Positions 40,748 to 50,551 of a DNA stretch of 64,000 bases are shown piece by piece. The notes under the pieces were generated by a model, which saw nothing but the letters and a program-made list of their open reading frames with translations, did no database searches and had not been told where the DNA came from. The stretch is from Mesobacillus boroniphilus JCM 21738 (GTDB lineage: Bacteria > Bacillota > Bacilli > Bacillales > Cytobacillaceae), in NCBI RefSeq assembly GCF_000517385.1, contig NZ_BAUW01000001.1:62001-126000 (forward strand), in the 5' to 3' direction. How positions within the stretch are numbered: position 1 is the first letter of the stretch; every line of letters starts with the position of its first letter. Position numbers and translations under genes: made by a program.

Positions 40748-41952
40748 TTGGCCAGCCATTCATACAGGCAGTGCCTGTCCTTAAGTTAATAGAGAATGCA
40801 GGGTATGAAGCGTATTTTGTCGGCGGCTCTGTCAGGGATCATATCCTCGGTCGCGAGATATCCGATGTTGATATCGCAACCTCAGCGTTACCTGAGGAGT
40901 TAAAACGGATTTTTCCTAAAACCAATGATGTGGGAATTGAACATGGAACGATTCTCGTCCATTATAAAGGTGAACATTATGAAATAACGACATTCCGTTC
41001 CGAAGAAAATTACACAGATTATAGAAGACCCGATAAGGTTTCTTTCATTCGGTCATTAAATGAGGATCTCCAGCGGCGTGACTTCACGATGAATGCAATG
41101 GCTATGGACAAAAAAGGGAACATTCTCGATCCTTTCGCGGGCAAAGAAGCGATAAACAAAAAAGAAATTGTGACAGTAGGCAATCCAGATGAACGTTTCG
41201 GTGAAGATGCCTTGAGGATGCTTAGGGCTGTTAGATTCCAGTCACAATTATCTTTTTCGATTGGAACACAGACTTTAGAATCGCTTACAAGTCTCTGTCA
41301 TCTTCTGGAGAACATAGCGGTAGAACGCAAAACTGTTGAATTCGAAAAATTGCTTAAGGGGCCAGCCAGGAGAGAAGCAGTCCAATTGCTTGCGAATACT
41401 GGAATGATTCAATATTTGCCAGGACTGAAAGGTCAGCGCGCGGAAGTAATACGTTTTTCAAGACATCTTAAACAGGATTTCCAATTGGCGGAATCATGGG
41501 TACTGCTAGTATATGAATTAGGTTTGAAGGACAAAGAAATTGAAGGATTCCTGCGAGAATGGAAGCTTCCAGTCCAAAAAATTAAACGAATCAAACAAAT
41601 TCATTTGTTGTTATTGCACCGCCTTAAAAATGATTGGAATCCGGAATTGGTTTATAACGCAGGACTGGAAGATGCAATTAGCGCTGAAATGGTGTTTGCG
41701 TCTCTGCAAAATATTGTTGGCAGTACCGAAAAAATCAAGGAATTGCATGAGCGGCTTCCGATCAAACATCGAAAAGAATTGAACGTAACGGGGAATGATG
41801 TTATGGGCTGGCTGGATAAACAGCCTGGTCCCTGGCTGCGCGGGCTTCTTGAGGAAATCGAACGTTCTGTTATCTATGGCATCGTGCCAAATGAGAAGGA
41901 GAAAATAAAGGAATGGCTGAACGCGTCCAATCTGAGATCAGGAAAAAATTAA
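40744..41952 (+). CDS. cca: CCA tRNA nucleotidyltransferase
   Basis: Adds or repairs the 3' CCA of tRNAs. It is a class II enzyme of 402 residues. The nucleotidyltransferase core is [25 protein letters not shown] with two Asp metal ligands, followed by [11 protein letters not shown] and [13 protein letters not shown] (basic nucleotide-binding). It overlaps bshA by 4 bases and birA by 40. Confidence 0.96.
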   Translation: MIGQPFIQAVPVLKLIENAGYEAYFVGGSVRDHILGREISDVDIATSALPEELKRIFPKTNDVGIEHGTILVHYKGEHYEITTFRSEENYTDYRRPDKVSFIRSLNEDLQRRDFTMNAMAMDKKGNILDPFAGKEAINKKEIVTVGNPDERFGEDALRMLRAVRFQSQLSFSIGTQTLESLTSLCHLLENIAVERKTVEFEKLLKGPARREAVQLLANTGMIQYLPGLKGQRAEVIRFSRHLKQDFQLAESWVLLVYELGLKDKEIEGFLREWKLPVQKIKRIKQIHLLLLHRLKNDWNPELVYNAGLEDAISAEMVFASLQNIVGSTEKIKELHERLPIKHRKELNVTGNDVMGWLDKQPGPWLRGLLEEIERSVIYGIVPNEKEKIKEWLNASNLRSGKN

Positions 41953-42905
41953 TAGATGCTTTTACAAAAAATGAAACTGAATATCTATCCGGCCAACATT
42001 TGGCTGACATTTCGGGCTGCACACGTACGGCGGTGTGGAAACATATCGAGGAGCTTCGCAAGGAAGGTTTTGAATTTGAGGCGGTCAGAAGAAAAGGATA
42101 CAAAATTATCTCAATACCTGACAATATGTCTGCGGATAAAATAACCCTTGGTTTAAACACTGAATTCCTTGGCAGGAATCTGCACTACCATGACAGCGTG
42201 GAATCTACTCAAAAAATTGCGTATAAACTGGCTTATAATAATGGCGAAGAGGGAACTGTGGTGATTGCCGAAGAGCAAACTGCAGGCAGAGAGGATGGAC
42301 CGTAAGTGGCATTCCCCAAAATACACAGGTATATGGATGAGCCTCATTCTAAGGCCAAAATCCCTATTCCGAAGGCTCCGCAGCTGACATTGATAACTGC
42401 AGTAGGTGTTGTGCAGGCAATAGAGGAAGTAACAGGATTATTGCCTGAAATAAAATGGCCGAATGATATTCTCATTAACGGCAAGAAAATTACCGGGATT
42501 CTTACGGAGCTTCAAGCTGAATCAGATCGGATTAATTCAATCATTATCGGAATCGGCATCAATGTAAATACAAGCATAGAAGATTTCCCTGAAGATATCC
42601 GAACAATCGCTTCGTCGCTCGCTATAGAAACCGGCAATATAATAGACAGGGAAAAATTGATCCGGATTATACTGCAAAAATTGGAGAAATTGTATTTACT
42701 GTATCTCGAAAAAGGCTTTTTCCCGATTAAGCTGATGTGGGAAAGCTACGCCATAAGCATCGGTAAACAAATCACTGCAAGGACCCTTACTGGTGAAATC
42801 AAAGGGAAAGCAACCGGGATTACTGAAGACGGAGTTCTTTTGATTGAGGATTCAGCAGGGGAAATTCATAACATTTACTCCGCGGATATCCAGATAGAAG
42901 GTTAA
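41913..42905 (+). CDS. birA: Biotin-protein ligase and repressor BirA (two frameshifts)
   Basis: Attaches biotin to acetyl-CoA carboxylase and pyruvate carboxylase and represses biotin genes. The N-terminal winged helix is in GQHLADISGCTRTAVWKHIEELRKEGFEFEAVRRKGY. The biotin loop is disturbed: the expected AGRGRMDRKWHSPKYTGIWMSLILRPK is present only after allowing a net two-base loss (or one-base gain) near 42290 and a one-base loss in an A run near 42360. The rest (IKWPNDILINGKKITGILTE) is intact. Corrected length is about 331. Because the gene is essential, sequence errors are the likely cause. Confidence 0.93.
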
Positions 42906-42935
42906 CTCAGTAATATAGCCAAAAATGCAGTCATT

Positions 42936-42944
42936 TGCTATAAT
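42936..42944 (+). promoter_or_regulatory. Extended -10 promoter of the panBCD leader
   Basis: TGCTATAAT is a perfect -10 (TATAAT 42939-42944) with the TG extension. The -35 region (TAGCCA) is poor. It predicts a transcript starting near 42951 with a leader of about 200 bases. Confidence 0.55.
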
Positions 42945-42950
42945 CAATCT

Positions 42951-43092
42951 GGGCGGTATCGAGAGAACTGCACCTTGTTGATTTATTTTATAAAAAAATA
43001 GTTCTGCCTGGATCCGGTAGCGGACTGGGACAGAGGGATGAAACAAGTACAGGCTTCAAAGGGTCCTTCTGGCATAGATGGATCCTTTTTTA
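42951..43092 (+). promoter_or_regulatory. Structured 5' leader of panBCD with terminator, possible riboswitch or attenuator
   Basis: The leader holds a hairpin GCGGT/ACTGC near 42952, a second hairpin with stems TCTG...CAGA and TCCG-GTAG-CGGA (43003-43034) separated by a symmetric purine-rich internal loop, and a terminator at 43058-43092. GGATCC at 43010 is self-complementary and could pair with GGATCC of the terminator arm at 43080. Firmicutes panB leaders are known to carry the pan RNA motif; I cannot confirm identity by eye. Confidence 0.4.
43058..43092 (+). terminator. Terminator in the panB leader
   Basis: AAAGGGTCC pairs with GGATCCTTT (one G-T pair) followed by T residues, 57 bases before panB and downstream of the predicted promoter. 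Confidence 0.7.
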
Positions 43093-43148
43093 GTGTCTGG
43101 CATTGATGGATTGTTTTATCTCCTCTTCAGAAAAAGGGAGGAACGAAA

Positions 43149-43985
43149 ATGAAACAAACAACTGATTTCTTAAAAATGAAGCAAACAGGCAACAAGATCG
43201 TCATGGTGACAGCCTATGATTATCCTTCAGCCAAGCATGCAGAACAGGCTGAAGCTGATATGATCCTCGTAGGTGATTCCCTTGGAATGGTTGTGCTTGG
43301 CTATGACTCGACTGTACCAGTGACAATGGAGGATATGATTCACCATTCGAAAGCTGTCAGGCGGGGAGCAGGCAATACATTCATTGTTGTCGATTTGCCA
43401 TTTATGAGCTATCATCTGTCGATCAAAGACACGCTTATAAATGGTGCGAGAATCATGCAGGAAACAGGGGCAAACGCCGTGAAATTAGAAGGTGCCGATG
43501 AGGTTATTGACCATATAAAAGCACTTACGAAGGCAGGGGTACCTGTCGTAGCACATCTGGGCCTCACCCCACAATCTGTAGGCGTATTAGGCGGATATAA
43601 AGTGCAGGGGAAGAGTGCGGATGCGGCAAAAAAACTGATTGATGACGCAAAAAAATGCGAAGAGGCAGGTGCCTTTGCCGTTGTGCTGGAATGCGTACCT
43701 AAACAGCTTGCAGAACAAGTCAGCCAGGCCCTTGCAATCCCGACAATTGGAATCGGGGCTGGAGCGGAAGTTGACGGACAGGTACTTGTATACCACGATA
43801 TTATCACCTATGGCGTGGACCGTGTACCGAAATTCGTGAAACAATATACGAATGTAAATGAACTAATCTCTTCCGGGCTCAGTGCCTATGTTTCAGAAGT
43901 CAGGCATAAGGCCTTCCCAGAAGATAAACATAGCTTTACCATGAAAGAAGAAGAACTGCAGGCGTTGTACGGGGGAAAAGAATGA
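43149..43985 (+). CDS. panB: 3-methyl-2-oxobutanoate hydroxymethyltransferase
   Basis: First committed step of pantothenate synthesis, using methylene-tetrahydrofolate to make ketopantoate. It is 278 residues with [42 protein letters not shown] and IPTIGIGAG. Starts behind GGGAGGAACG. It overlaps panC by 4 bases. Confidence 0.97.
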   Translation: MKQTTDFLKMKQTGNKIVMVTAYDYPSAKHAEQAEADMILVGDSLGMVVLGYDSTVPVTMEDMIHHSKAVRRGAGNTFIVVDLPFMSYHLSIKDTLINGARIMQETGANAVKLEGADEVIDHIKALTKAGVPVVAHLGLTPQSVGVLGGYKVQGKSADAAKKLIDDAKKCEEAGAFAVVLECVPKQLAEQVSQALAIPTIGIGAGAEVDGQVLVYHDIITYGVDRVPKFVKQYTNVNELISSGLSAYVSEVRHKAFPEDKHSFTMKEEELQALYGGKE

Positions 43986-44829
43986 AAATCATTAGAACAA
44001 TCACCGAGATGCAGGAAAAGATGCAAAAATTAAAATCTGAAGGGAAATCCATTGGATATGTACCAACCATGGGTTTTCTGCATGAAGGCCATATATCTTT
44101 GATGAAGAGGGCGCGTCCGGATAATGACGTTGTTGTCCTGAGCATTTTCGTGAACCCGCTTCAATTTGGTCCTGCAGAGGATCTGGATGCCTATCCTCGG
44201 GATTTTGAGCACGACCATAAGATTGCGGAGGCTGAGGGGTAGATTTTATATTCTATCCTTCTGCTGAAGAAATGTATCCCGATAACGCTTCGGTAAAAGT
44301 ATCTGTTGTTGACCGGACAAATGTCCTTTGCGGCAAATCAAGGCCAGGGCATTTTGACGGAGTAGCAACTGTTTTAATTAAGCTATTTAATATCATCCTT
44401 CCGACGAGGGCATATTTTGGCCTAAAGGATGCCCAGCAGGTCGCAGTGGTCGATGGCCTGATCAAGGATTTCAATTATCCGATAGAATTGATTCCAGTTG
44501 AAACAGTACGTGAAGATGATGGGCTTGCAAAAAGTTCGCGAAATGTCTATTTAAGTGAAGATGAAAGACAGCAGGCAGTCGAGCTTAGCAGAAGCCTGGA
44601 GATGGCTAGGCTCGCCATTGAGAGAGGCGAAAGGAATCCTGTAGAACTTGTTGGAATGATGAAACATCATATCCATGAGAATACTTCAGGTATAGTTGAT
44701 TATGTTGAAATCTATTCCTATCCTGAGCTGCAAGAGTTGGTGACATTGAAGGGTAAAGTGATCATTGCCCTTGCGGTGAAGTTCTCAAAAGCGAGACTGA
44801 TTGACAATGCCATTTTAGAAGCAGAATAA
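43982..44829 (+). CDS. panC: Pantothenate synthetase (frameshifted)
   Basis: ATP-dependent joining of pantoate and beta-alanine. [18 protein letters not shown] carries the HIGH-like nucleotide site, and [25 protein letters not shown] and [13 protein letters not shown] are signatures. One G is missing in a G run near 44236: [22 protein letters not shown] is restored by adding it. Corrected length 282. Confidence 0.95.
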
Positions 44830-44851
44830 TTTATATAGGGGGATTTATTCC

Positions 44852-45238
44852 ATGTTCCGCACCATGATGAATGCTAAAATACATCGAGCAAGAGTAACTG
44901 AAGCAAATCTGAACTATGTCGGCAGCATCACGATCGACAGCGATATTCTGGACGCAGTCGGAATGGTAGCTAACGAAAAGGTTCAAATTGTCAATAATAA
45001 TAATGGCGCGCGTTTCGAAACTTATATTATTCCGGGTGAAAGAGGGAGCGGAGTAGTGTGCCTGAATGGTGCAGCAGCCCGTCTAGTCCATGAGGGTGAC
45101 GTTGTGATCATCATTTCCTATGCACTTGTCCCTGAAGAGAAGGTTCCGTCCCACCAGCCAAAAGTAGCGTTGATGGATGAGAATAACCGTATAGTTGAAA
45201 TGCTGCATGCTGAACCGGAAAGAACGGTATTCCTATAA
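44852..45238 (+). CDS. panD: Aspartate 1-decarboxylase
   Basis: Makes beta-alanine from aspartate for PanC. The precursor of 128 residues cleaves itself between Gly24 and Ser25 (YVGSITID), leaving a pyruvoyl group on Ser25. The ribosome site is AGGGGGA. It closes the panBCD operon with a terminator. Confidence 0.97.
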   Translation: MFRTMMNAKIHRARVTEANLNYVGSITIDSDILDAVGMVANEKVQIVNNNNGARFETYIIPGERGSGVVCLNGAAARLVHEGDVVIIISYALVPEEKVPSHQPKVALMDENNRIVEMLHAEPERTVFL

Positions 45239-45244
45239 TACAAG

Positions 45245-45272
45245 AAAACTCCCGTACTATCGGGAGTTTTTC
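45245..45272 (+). terminator. Terminator after panBCD
   Basis: AAAACTCCCG pairs with CGGGAGTTTT (loop TACTAT), followed by T. Confidence 0.88.
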
Positions 45273-45450
45273 ATACGCCAACCACAGAAAAAAAGAATAA
45301 TCCAAAAGTGGTTGTAATGGTAATAATAGGAGTAGGACTGGAAGGGATTGAATCTGAAAAGTTGGGACGATACAGACACTGTCACGCTTTCACTTTCATA
45401 TTTTTTATGATACGGTTTTGTTTGACTGAATGTTAGAGGTGTATTGAAGA

Positions 45451-48244
45451 ATGAGCCAAAAATTTGTGGTTGTAGATTTAGAAACAACGGGCAATTCCCC
45501 TAAAAAGGGTGATCGTATTATACAATTTGGAGCAGTGATCATTGAGGATGGGAAGATTACTGGCCGATATTCCTCGCTTGTCAATCCATTGCAGGAGATT
45601 CCTGCTTTCATTGAAGAGTTGACAGGAATATCTGATTCAATGGTGAAAGATGCTCCATTATTTGAGGAAATCGCTCCGCAGGTTTCTGATATGCTGGAAG
45701 ATGCTTATTTTGTGGCTCATAATGTCTTATTTGATCTTTCCTTTTTACAAGAAGAATTAGTAAATTCACGTCAGGAAGGTTTTTATGGTCCTGTTATAGA
45801 TACTGTGGAAATGGCAAGAATCCTTTATCCGACTGCTGACAGTTATAAACTGACAGATTTGGCCGTAAGGGAGGGTTTGCATCATGACCGCCCTCACCAG
45901 GCTGATAGTGATGCACAAGTGACGGCAGAGTTGCTCCTGATAATGCTTGAGGTTATAAAAGCGTTGCCTTTGGTCACAGTCAAGGAACTGGCAAAGCTCT
46001 CAGAGGGTCTTAAGAGTGACCTTCACTTAATTTTCGATGATGTTTTGAGTATGAAGGAGAGCAGACTGGAGATCTTACCTGAATATATTGAGGTTTACCG
46101 TGGGATTGCCTTGAAAAAGAGAGCGGTGATCCGCAAGCTTAACCAAAGTGCTATTATATATCCGGAATCAGTGGCGGAAAAGATGTCTTTACTCCAAAAG
46201 GCATTTTCTGGCTATGAGATCAGACAAGGACAGTTCGTAATGATGGACTGCGTTCGTGAAGCATTCTCAAAGAGTGGCCATGCTTTAATTGAAGCGGGAA
46301 CGGGTGTAGGGAAGTCACTTGGGTATTTGATTCCTGCAGCAATTTTTTCATTGGAAAGTAAGAAACCGGTTGTGATCAGTACCTATACTACACAGCTTCA
46401 GGAACAGCTTTTATTCAATGACATTTCAAAATTGGCACAAGTGTTGGAAACGACCATAAATGCATCGTTGATTAAGGGCAGGAACAACTACATCAGCATG
46501 GCCCGGTTTGAACACTCTCTGAGGGAGATAGAGGATAATTACGATACAGCCCTTTCTAAAATGCAGATTCTTGTTTGGCTTACGCAAACAGAAACTGGAG
46601 ACTTTGATGAACTCAATTTGTCCAGTGGGGGCATGCTTTTCTGGAGTAAAGTGAAAAATGAACGCGCCATTTTCCTCAAGACGAAGCACTGGGAGGATTA
46701 TGACTTTTATCAAAGGGCAATCGAAAAAGCACATAATGCGGATATTTTGATCACTAACCATTCAATGCTGCTTGCCGACCTTGTTTCAGAGAAGGGTCCG
46801 CTGCCGAATTATGACTATGCAGTACTCGACGAAGGTCATCAACTCGAAAAGGCAGCAGGAAAGTATTTTGGCAAGTCACTGGATTATCTGGCTGTCAGGC
46901 TGGTACTGAATCAGCTTGGTTTATATGATCAAAACCAGTTGTTCTATAAATTGGAGACATTGCTTTACAATAATAACGGCGCGCTGGGAAACAGCAGACT
47001 TCATACGTTTGAAATCAATCAGTTGATATCTGATTTGGTATATGAAACAGAAGAACTATTCAAACTTGCAGGGACTTATGCTAGAAAAGCATTGAAGAAT
47101 AAATCTTATGGCAGCAAATTGAATGCAAGCATGGTTCCGGACAGAGATAACCGGATTTGGACTGCATTGAAAACAACCGCAGAAAGGTTTTATTTCCACC
47201 TAAAGGATTTGATCACCGCTCTGGAAGGAAGGCTGGATGAGGCGGGGAAAAGCCCTCATGCTATACAGGCGTGGAGCAATCAATCCTTGAGGAGGTTGTT
47301 TCGGTTACAGAGGATTTGGAAAAAATCCGTACTACGGCCAGGACCTTATTCATGGACGAAGGCGGTTATGTGAGATGGATTGAGGCAGATATGAGGGCTT
47401 TGCAGAATTCAACGACAATTTATTCACGCCCTGTTTATGTATCTGATTATTTGGCAGAAACATTCTTTTCGAAAAAAAGAAGCGTAATTGTTACATCAGC
47501 AACCCTCACTGTTAATAATTCCTTCTCCTATATCAAAAAGGAATTGGGACTGCGAAATACGCTGATGGAAAAGCAAATTCCTTCGCCATTTTCCTATCAA
47601 TCTCAGGTCAAGCTCATTGTCCCTGATGACTTGCCGGATATTAAGTCTGTTTCTAACGATGACTATGTGGCAGCCATAACGGAACATATCATCTCTATAG
47701 CAGAAGCAACTAAAGGCCGGTTGCTGATTTTATTCACATCCCATGAGATGCTGAAAAAACTTATGAATTAATAAAAGAGAGCGGTCTCCTTGAAAAATTT
47801 ATTCTGATTGCACAGGGAATTACTGCAGGCAGCAGGACAAGACTGACCAGAAACTTCAAACGGTTCGAAAAAGCAATTTTATTCGGGACCAGCAGTTTCT
47901 GGGAGGGTGTTGATATTCCGGGTGAGGATCTATCATGCTTGATAATAGTTAGGCTTCCATTTACACCGCCTGATGAACCAATAACAGCTGCAAAGTGTGC
48001 TTTGATCAAGGAAAACGGTGGCAGCCCTTTTTCAGAATTATCTCTGCCTGAAGCCGTCCTGAGATTCAAACAAGGGTTTGGAAGACTGATCCGTACTTCA
48101 AACGATAAAGGCCTTATTCTAATTTTTGATCGCAGGCTTGTTACTACATCATACGGTAGTGCTTTTTTACAATCGGTGCCTGACATACCAGTTAAAAAAG
48201 GGTCGATAACAGAAATAGTCGACATGATTCATGATTGGTTGTAG
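45451..48244 (+). CDS. dinG: DinG-family exonuclease/helicase (two frameshifts)
   Basis: An N-terminal DEDDh 3'-5' exonuclease domain (DLETTGNSPKKGD at residues 9-21, ending near 170) is fused to an XPD-like superfamily 2 helicase: GTGVGKS at 283-289, DEGH motif II, and near the end GTSSFWEGVDIPG and QGFGRLIR. One base is missing near 47273 and one A in an A run near 47760. Correcting both gives 931 residues, the B. subtilis length. The B. subtilis protein is reported to act as a single-strand exonuclease rather than a true helicase. Start ATG 45451, GAGGTG upstream. Confidence 0.94.
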
Positions 48245-48342
48245 TTGCGTGAAAGCCCAATATTGAACTCCTTTTTTTAAAGCCTTTTATAATTTCAGCC
48301 AAATGACGCACTCTAAAGCTAGAAGTAATTGGAGGAGTCTAC

Positions 48343-49173
48343 ATGAAGCTTTTATTAGCAATCCTGGCATTTATGAATTGGTATTATTTTCCCTATGAAT
48401 CTCCTTCTGCTCCCGTTGAGGTTGAAGGGGTGGATGTCAATCTGAAAAGAAACGAATTGGCATTTACATTCTTAGCAATAAGCGATGGAGAGGCGGCACT
48501 GATTCAGCATGCTAATGGTGAGAATATACTGGTGAATACTGGTGGCAATGGTACATTCAAAGAGCTTGAGCAGCTGCTTGCTCTTTTTCATGTAAATGAT
48601 TTATCGACGATTATTTTGACTGCGAATGCTGGGCAGGAGAACCTCGAACAATTAATCCAGAAATACAATGTAAGCAGGATATTTACTGGGAAAGCTGGTA
48701 ATCAGGTTCTTGCAGAAGCTTCAATCCCGACTGAAGTGAAGGTCCAAAGCTGGAAGCAGGGAGAATTGTTAAAGCTAATGCCTGGGTTGACTGCCGAAGT
48801 CATTTTCAATGGCAGTGAAGAGAATGAAGGCACAGATATTTCTTTTCAATTTTTCCATCATCAAATTTTTTATGTTAGTTCAGCCAGTCATGCTTCTGAA
48901 CAAGCATTTCTTGCCGAACCACTGAAGAATGTCAATATTGTCAAATTGCCGTTTTTTGCTGCAAAAGGTTCTTTTTCAGATTTGCTGATTAAGCATCTTG
49001 ATCCCCAACTCGCAGTCATCTTCAAATCAAATTCGATTAAACCAGATCCTGATTTAGTGGAGATGCTGCATGAAGCCTGGATTGATGTTTATTTCACAAA
49101 GCAGCATGGTACTGTAACAATTAAGCTTACCGATTCAACCTATGATGTCATTACAATTTTGAGTGAAGAATAA
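48343..49173 (+). CDS. Degenerate metallo-beta-lactamase-fold protein (ComEC C-domain-like)
   Basis: A 276-residue protein with an N-terminal hydrophobic stretch (2-17), perhaps a signal. LAFTFLAISDGEAALIQHANGENILVNTGGNG follows the layout of the first beta-lactamase-fold motif of ComEC-type proteins (usually ...VGQGDA.LI....G..ILID.G), but the metal-binding HXHXDH is replaced by ILTANAGQENLE. The later strand order (FHHQIFYVSSASH, VNIVKLPFFAAKGSF) also fits the fold. It probably cannot bind metals. The start follows TTGGAGGAG. It lies between dinG and ypmA, where B. subtilis has no gene. Function unknown. Confidence 0.6.
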   Translation: MKLLLAILAFMNWYYFPYESPSAPVEVEGVDVNLKRNELAFTFLAISDGEAALIQHANGENILVNTGGNGTFKELEQLLALFHVNDLSTIILTANAGQENLEQLIQKYNVSRIFTGKAGNQVLAEASIPTEVKVQSWKQGELLKLMPGLTAEVIFNGSEENEGTDISFQFFHHQIFYVSSASHASEQAFLAEPLKNVNIVKLPFFAAKGSFSDLLIKHLDPQLAVIFKSNSIKPDPDLVEMLHEAWIDVYFTKQHGTVTIKLTDSTYDVITILSEE

Positions 49174-49236
49174 TAGCTGTTTTGATTTACAGTAATTTTT
49201 GTACAATTTAGCTTGAGATGTAGGTCTCGAAATCAT

Positions 49237-49282
49237 AAAATGGGCTGAAGAAAAACTGCGCATATTCTGCGCAGCCATTTTA
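49237..49282 (+). terminator. Probable terminator after the beta-lactamase-fold gene
   Basis: AAAATGG-G-CTG pairs with CAGCCATTTT (one bulge), enclosing a perfect small hairpin CTGCGCA/TGCGCAG at 49256-49274. The T tail is TTTT. Confidence 0.6.
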
Positions 49283-49360
49283 GATGTTTGGACTAGAATA
49301 GATTTTTTGTTTAATAGGAAATTATAAAATAATTTCAATGTGGATAACTATCCAGGTTTT

Positions 49361-49602
49361 CTTAATCCAGCTCCAGCGCCTAGCCCCTCGAGACGCTTTT
49401 CTAGTGTCGCCTCCTAGAAACTCCGAAACTTCAACTCCGCCGGCAGAAGCAAAAAGCGCTTCTTTGTCGGAGTCTCCAGTTTCAGCGTTTCTTGGCAGTC
49501 GGCTATACTTTTCGATTTCGGTCCGCCCAATGAAGTCAAAGAGCGACTTCACTGGTCGGCCCTCCAGCGCTTATCGGGGCTGACCAAGGCGATTGCGCTT
49601 TT
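49361..49602. repeat. Palindromic 3'-end repeat with a second palindrome nested inside
   Basis: Same ends and arms as the copy at 33640, but after GAGACGCTT about 117 bases are inserted. The insert is itself an imperfect palindrome: CCTAGAAACTCCGAAACT on the left against AGTTTCAGCGTTTCTTGG on the right, with AGAAGC-AAAAA-GCGCTTCT in the centre. The standard sequence resumes at CGGTCCGCCCAATGAAGTC. The gap 49174-49730 holds this, the terminator at 49237 and nothing else that I can see. Confidence 0.85.
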
Positions 49603-49730
49603 CTAATGTCAGCAATATTTTTACCAGTGAGGACCATCTCCTGATATAATAAGTGGTGTTAATTGTATTGTTGCCGGCTGAACGCTCATATATAAATGAC
49701 AAAAATTGTGTGAGAGGAGAGGAAGCGGGC

Positions 49731-49901
49731 ATGGAAAGCAAAATTGAAGTACTTTCGACTGTAAAGGTCCAGAATAGTCCTGATTTGTATAAAATTGTAG
49801 ATGCCCTAAACAGGACGTTAAAGCGTGATGACCTAATGTTCGGTCTTGCATTGGATCAGGATGACAAAGAAAAAGCAATTTTCACTATTTATCGCACTTG
49901 A
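49731..49901 (+). CDS. ypmA: Small protein YpmA
   Basis: A 56-residue protein (MESKIEVLSTVKVQNSPDLY...FTIYRT) of the DUF4264/YpmA family, found after dinG in bacilli. ATG 49731 follows GAGGAGAGGAAG; the frame is open upstream but lacks a ribosome site there. Function unknown. Confidence 0.82.
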   Translation: MESKIEVLSTVKVQNSPDLYKIVDALNRTLKRDDLMFGLALDQDDKEKAIFTIYRT

Positions 49902-49962
49902 TTAATTAAGCTGTTGTCTTGTTTAATATATGTAAAAAGCATACATAAAGAAGGGGATACAT

Positions 49963-50448
49963 TTGAAGAAATGGATATTTTTCAGTATCCTCATTGTTAT
50001 TACAATTGTGGGGATTCTGGTCAATGTATACTTAAACGCGGTTGAACCAGTGAAGGCAGCAGAAAAAGAGGCTGTCCAAATTGCTTTAAAAGAAACTAAC
50101 CTTTCAGATTTTACAAACTTCAGTTTGTATAGTGGTGAAGAGACTTATTATGTAATGACCGGGAAAAATGCCAAACAGGAAGTTGTTTATGTTTGGATCA
50201 ATGAAAAAAACAGCGAAGTTATCACGCGAAATGCTAAAAATGGTATCACGAAAAAAGAAGCTTTAAATAAACTATATCAGGAAAAAAATCCGAATGAAAT
50301 TATTGAAGTAAGGCTCGGCATGGCCAGAATTCAAAAGACGGACAGGCCGGCATGGGAAATTTTTTACCGAAACAACAATGACACAATAAATTATTATTAT
50401 GTCGATTTCGATACAGGTGAAAAACTGAGGGCCATTGATAATTTGTGA
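49963..50448 (+). CDS. ypmB: YpmB family protein
   Basis: A 161-residue protein with an N-terminal membrane segment (about 3-22, IFFSILIVITIVGILVNVYL) and an extracytoplasmic part with two PepSY-like repeats (VQIALKETN and KKEALNKLYQ). Start TTG 49963 behind GGGGATA. The size equals B. subtilis YpmB. Possible role at the cell surface, not established. Confidence 0.83.
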   Translation: MKKWIFFSILIVITIVGILVNVYLNAVEPVKAAEKEAVQIALKETNLSDFTNFSLYSGEETYYVMTGKNAKQEVVYVWINEKNSEVITRNAKNGITKKEALNKLYQEKNPNEIIEVRLGMARIQKTDRPAWEIFYRNNNDTINYYYVDFDTGEKLRAIDNL

Positions 50449-50551
50449 TTCTCATTTGCAAATTTTTGATTCAAGAAGAGATGTTGGACAATACGATATT
50501 ATTAAAGATTCAATAGTAGCCACATGTAAAGAAAAAATAGGAGGTAAAGGG

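Noticed and set aside
42951-43092. T-box leader before panB
   Set aside because: The T-box core sequence and specifier structure are not found, and panB is not an amino-acid or tRNA-charging gene.
49338-49583. Open frame across the repeat at 49361
   Set aside because: It is entirely inside the palindromic repeat, and similar frames occur in the other copies on either strand.
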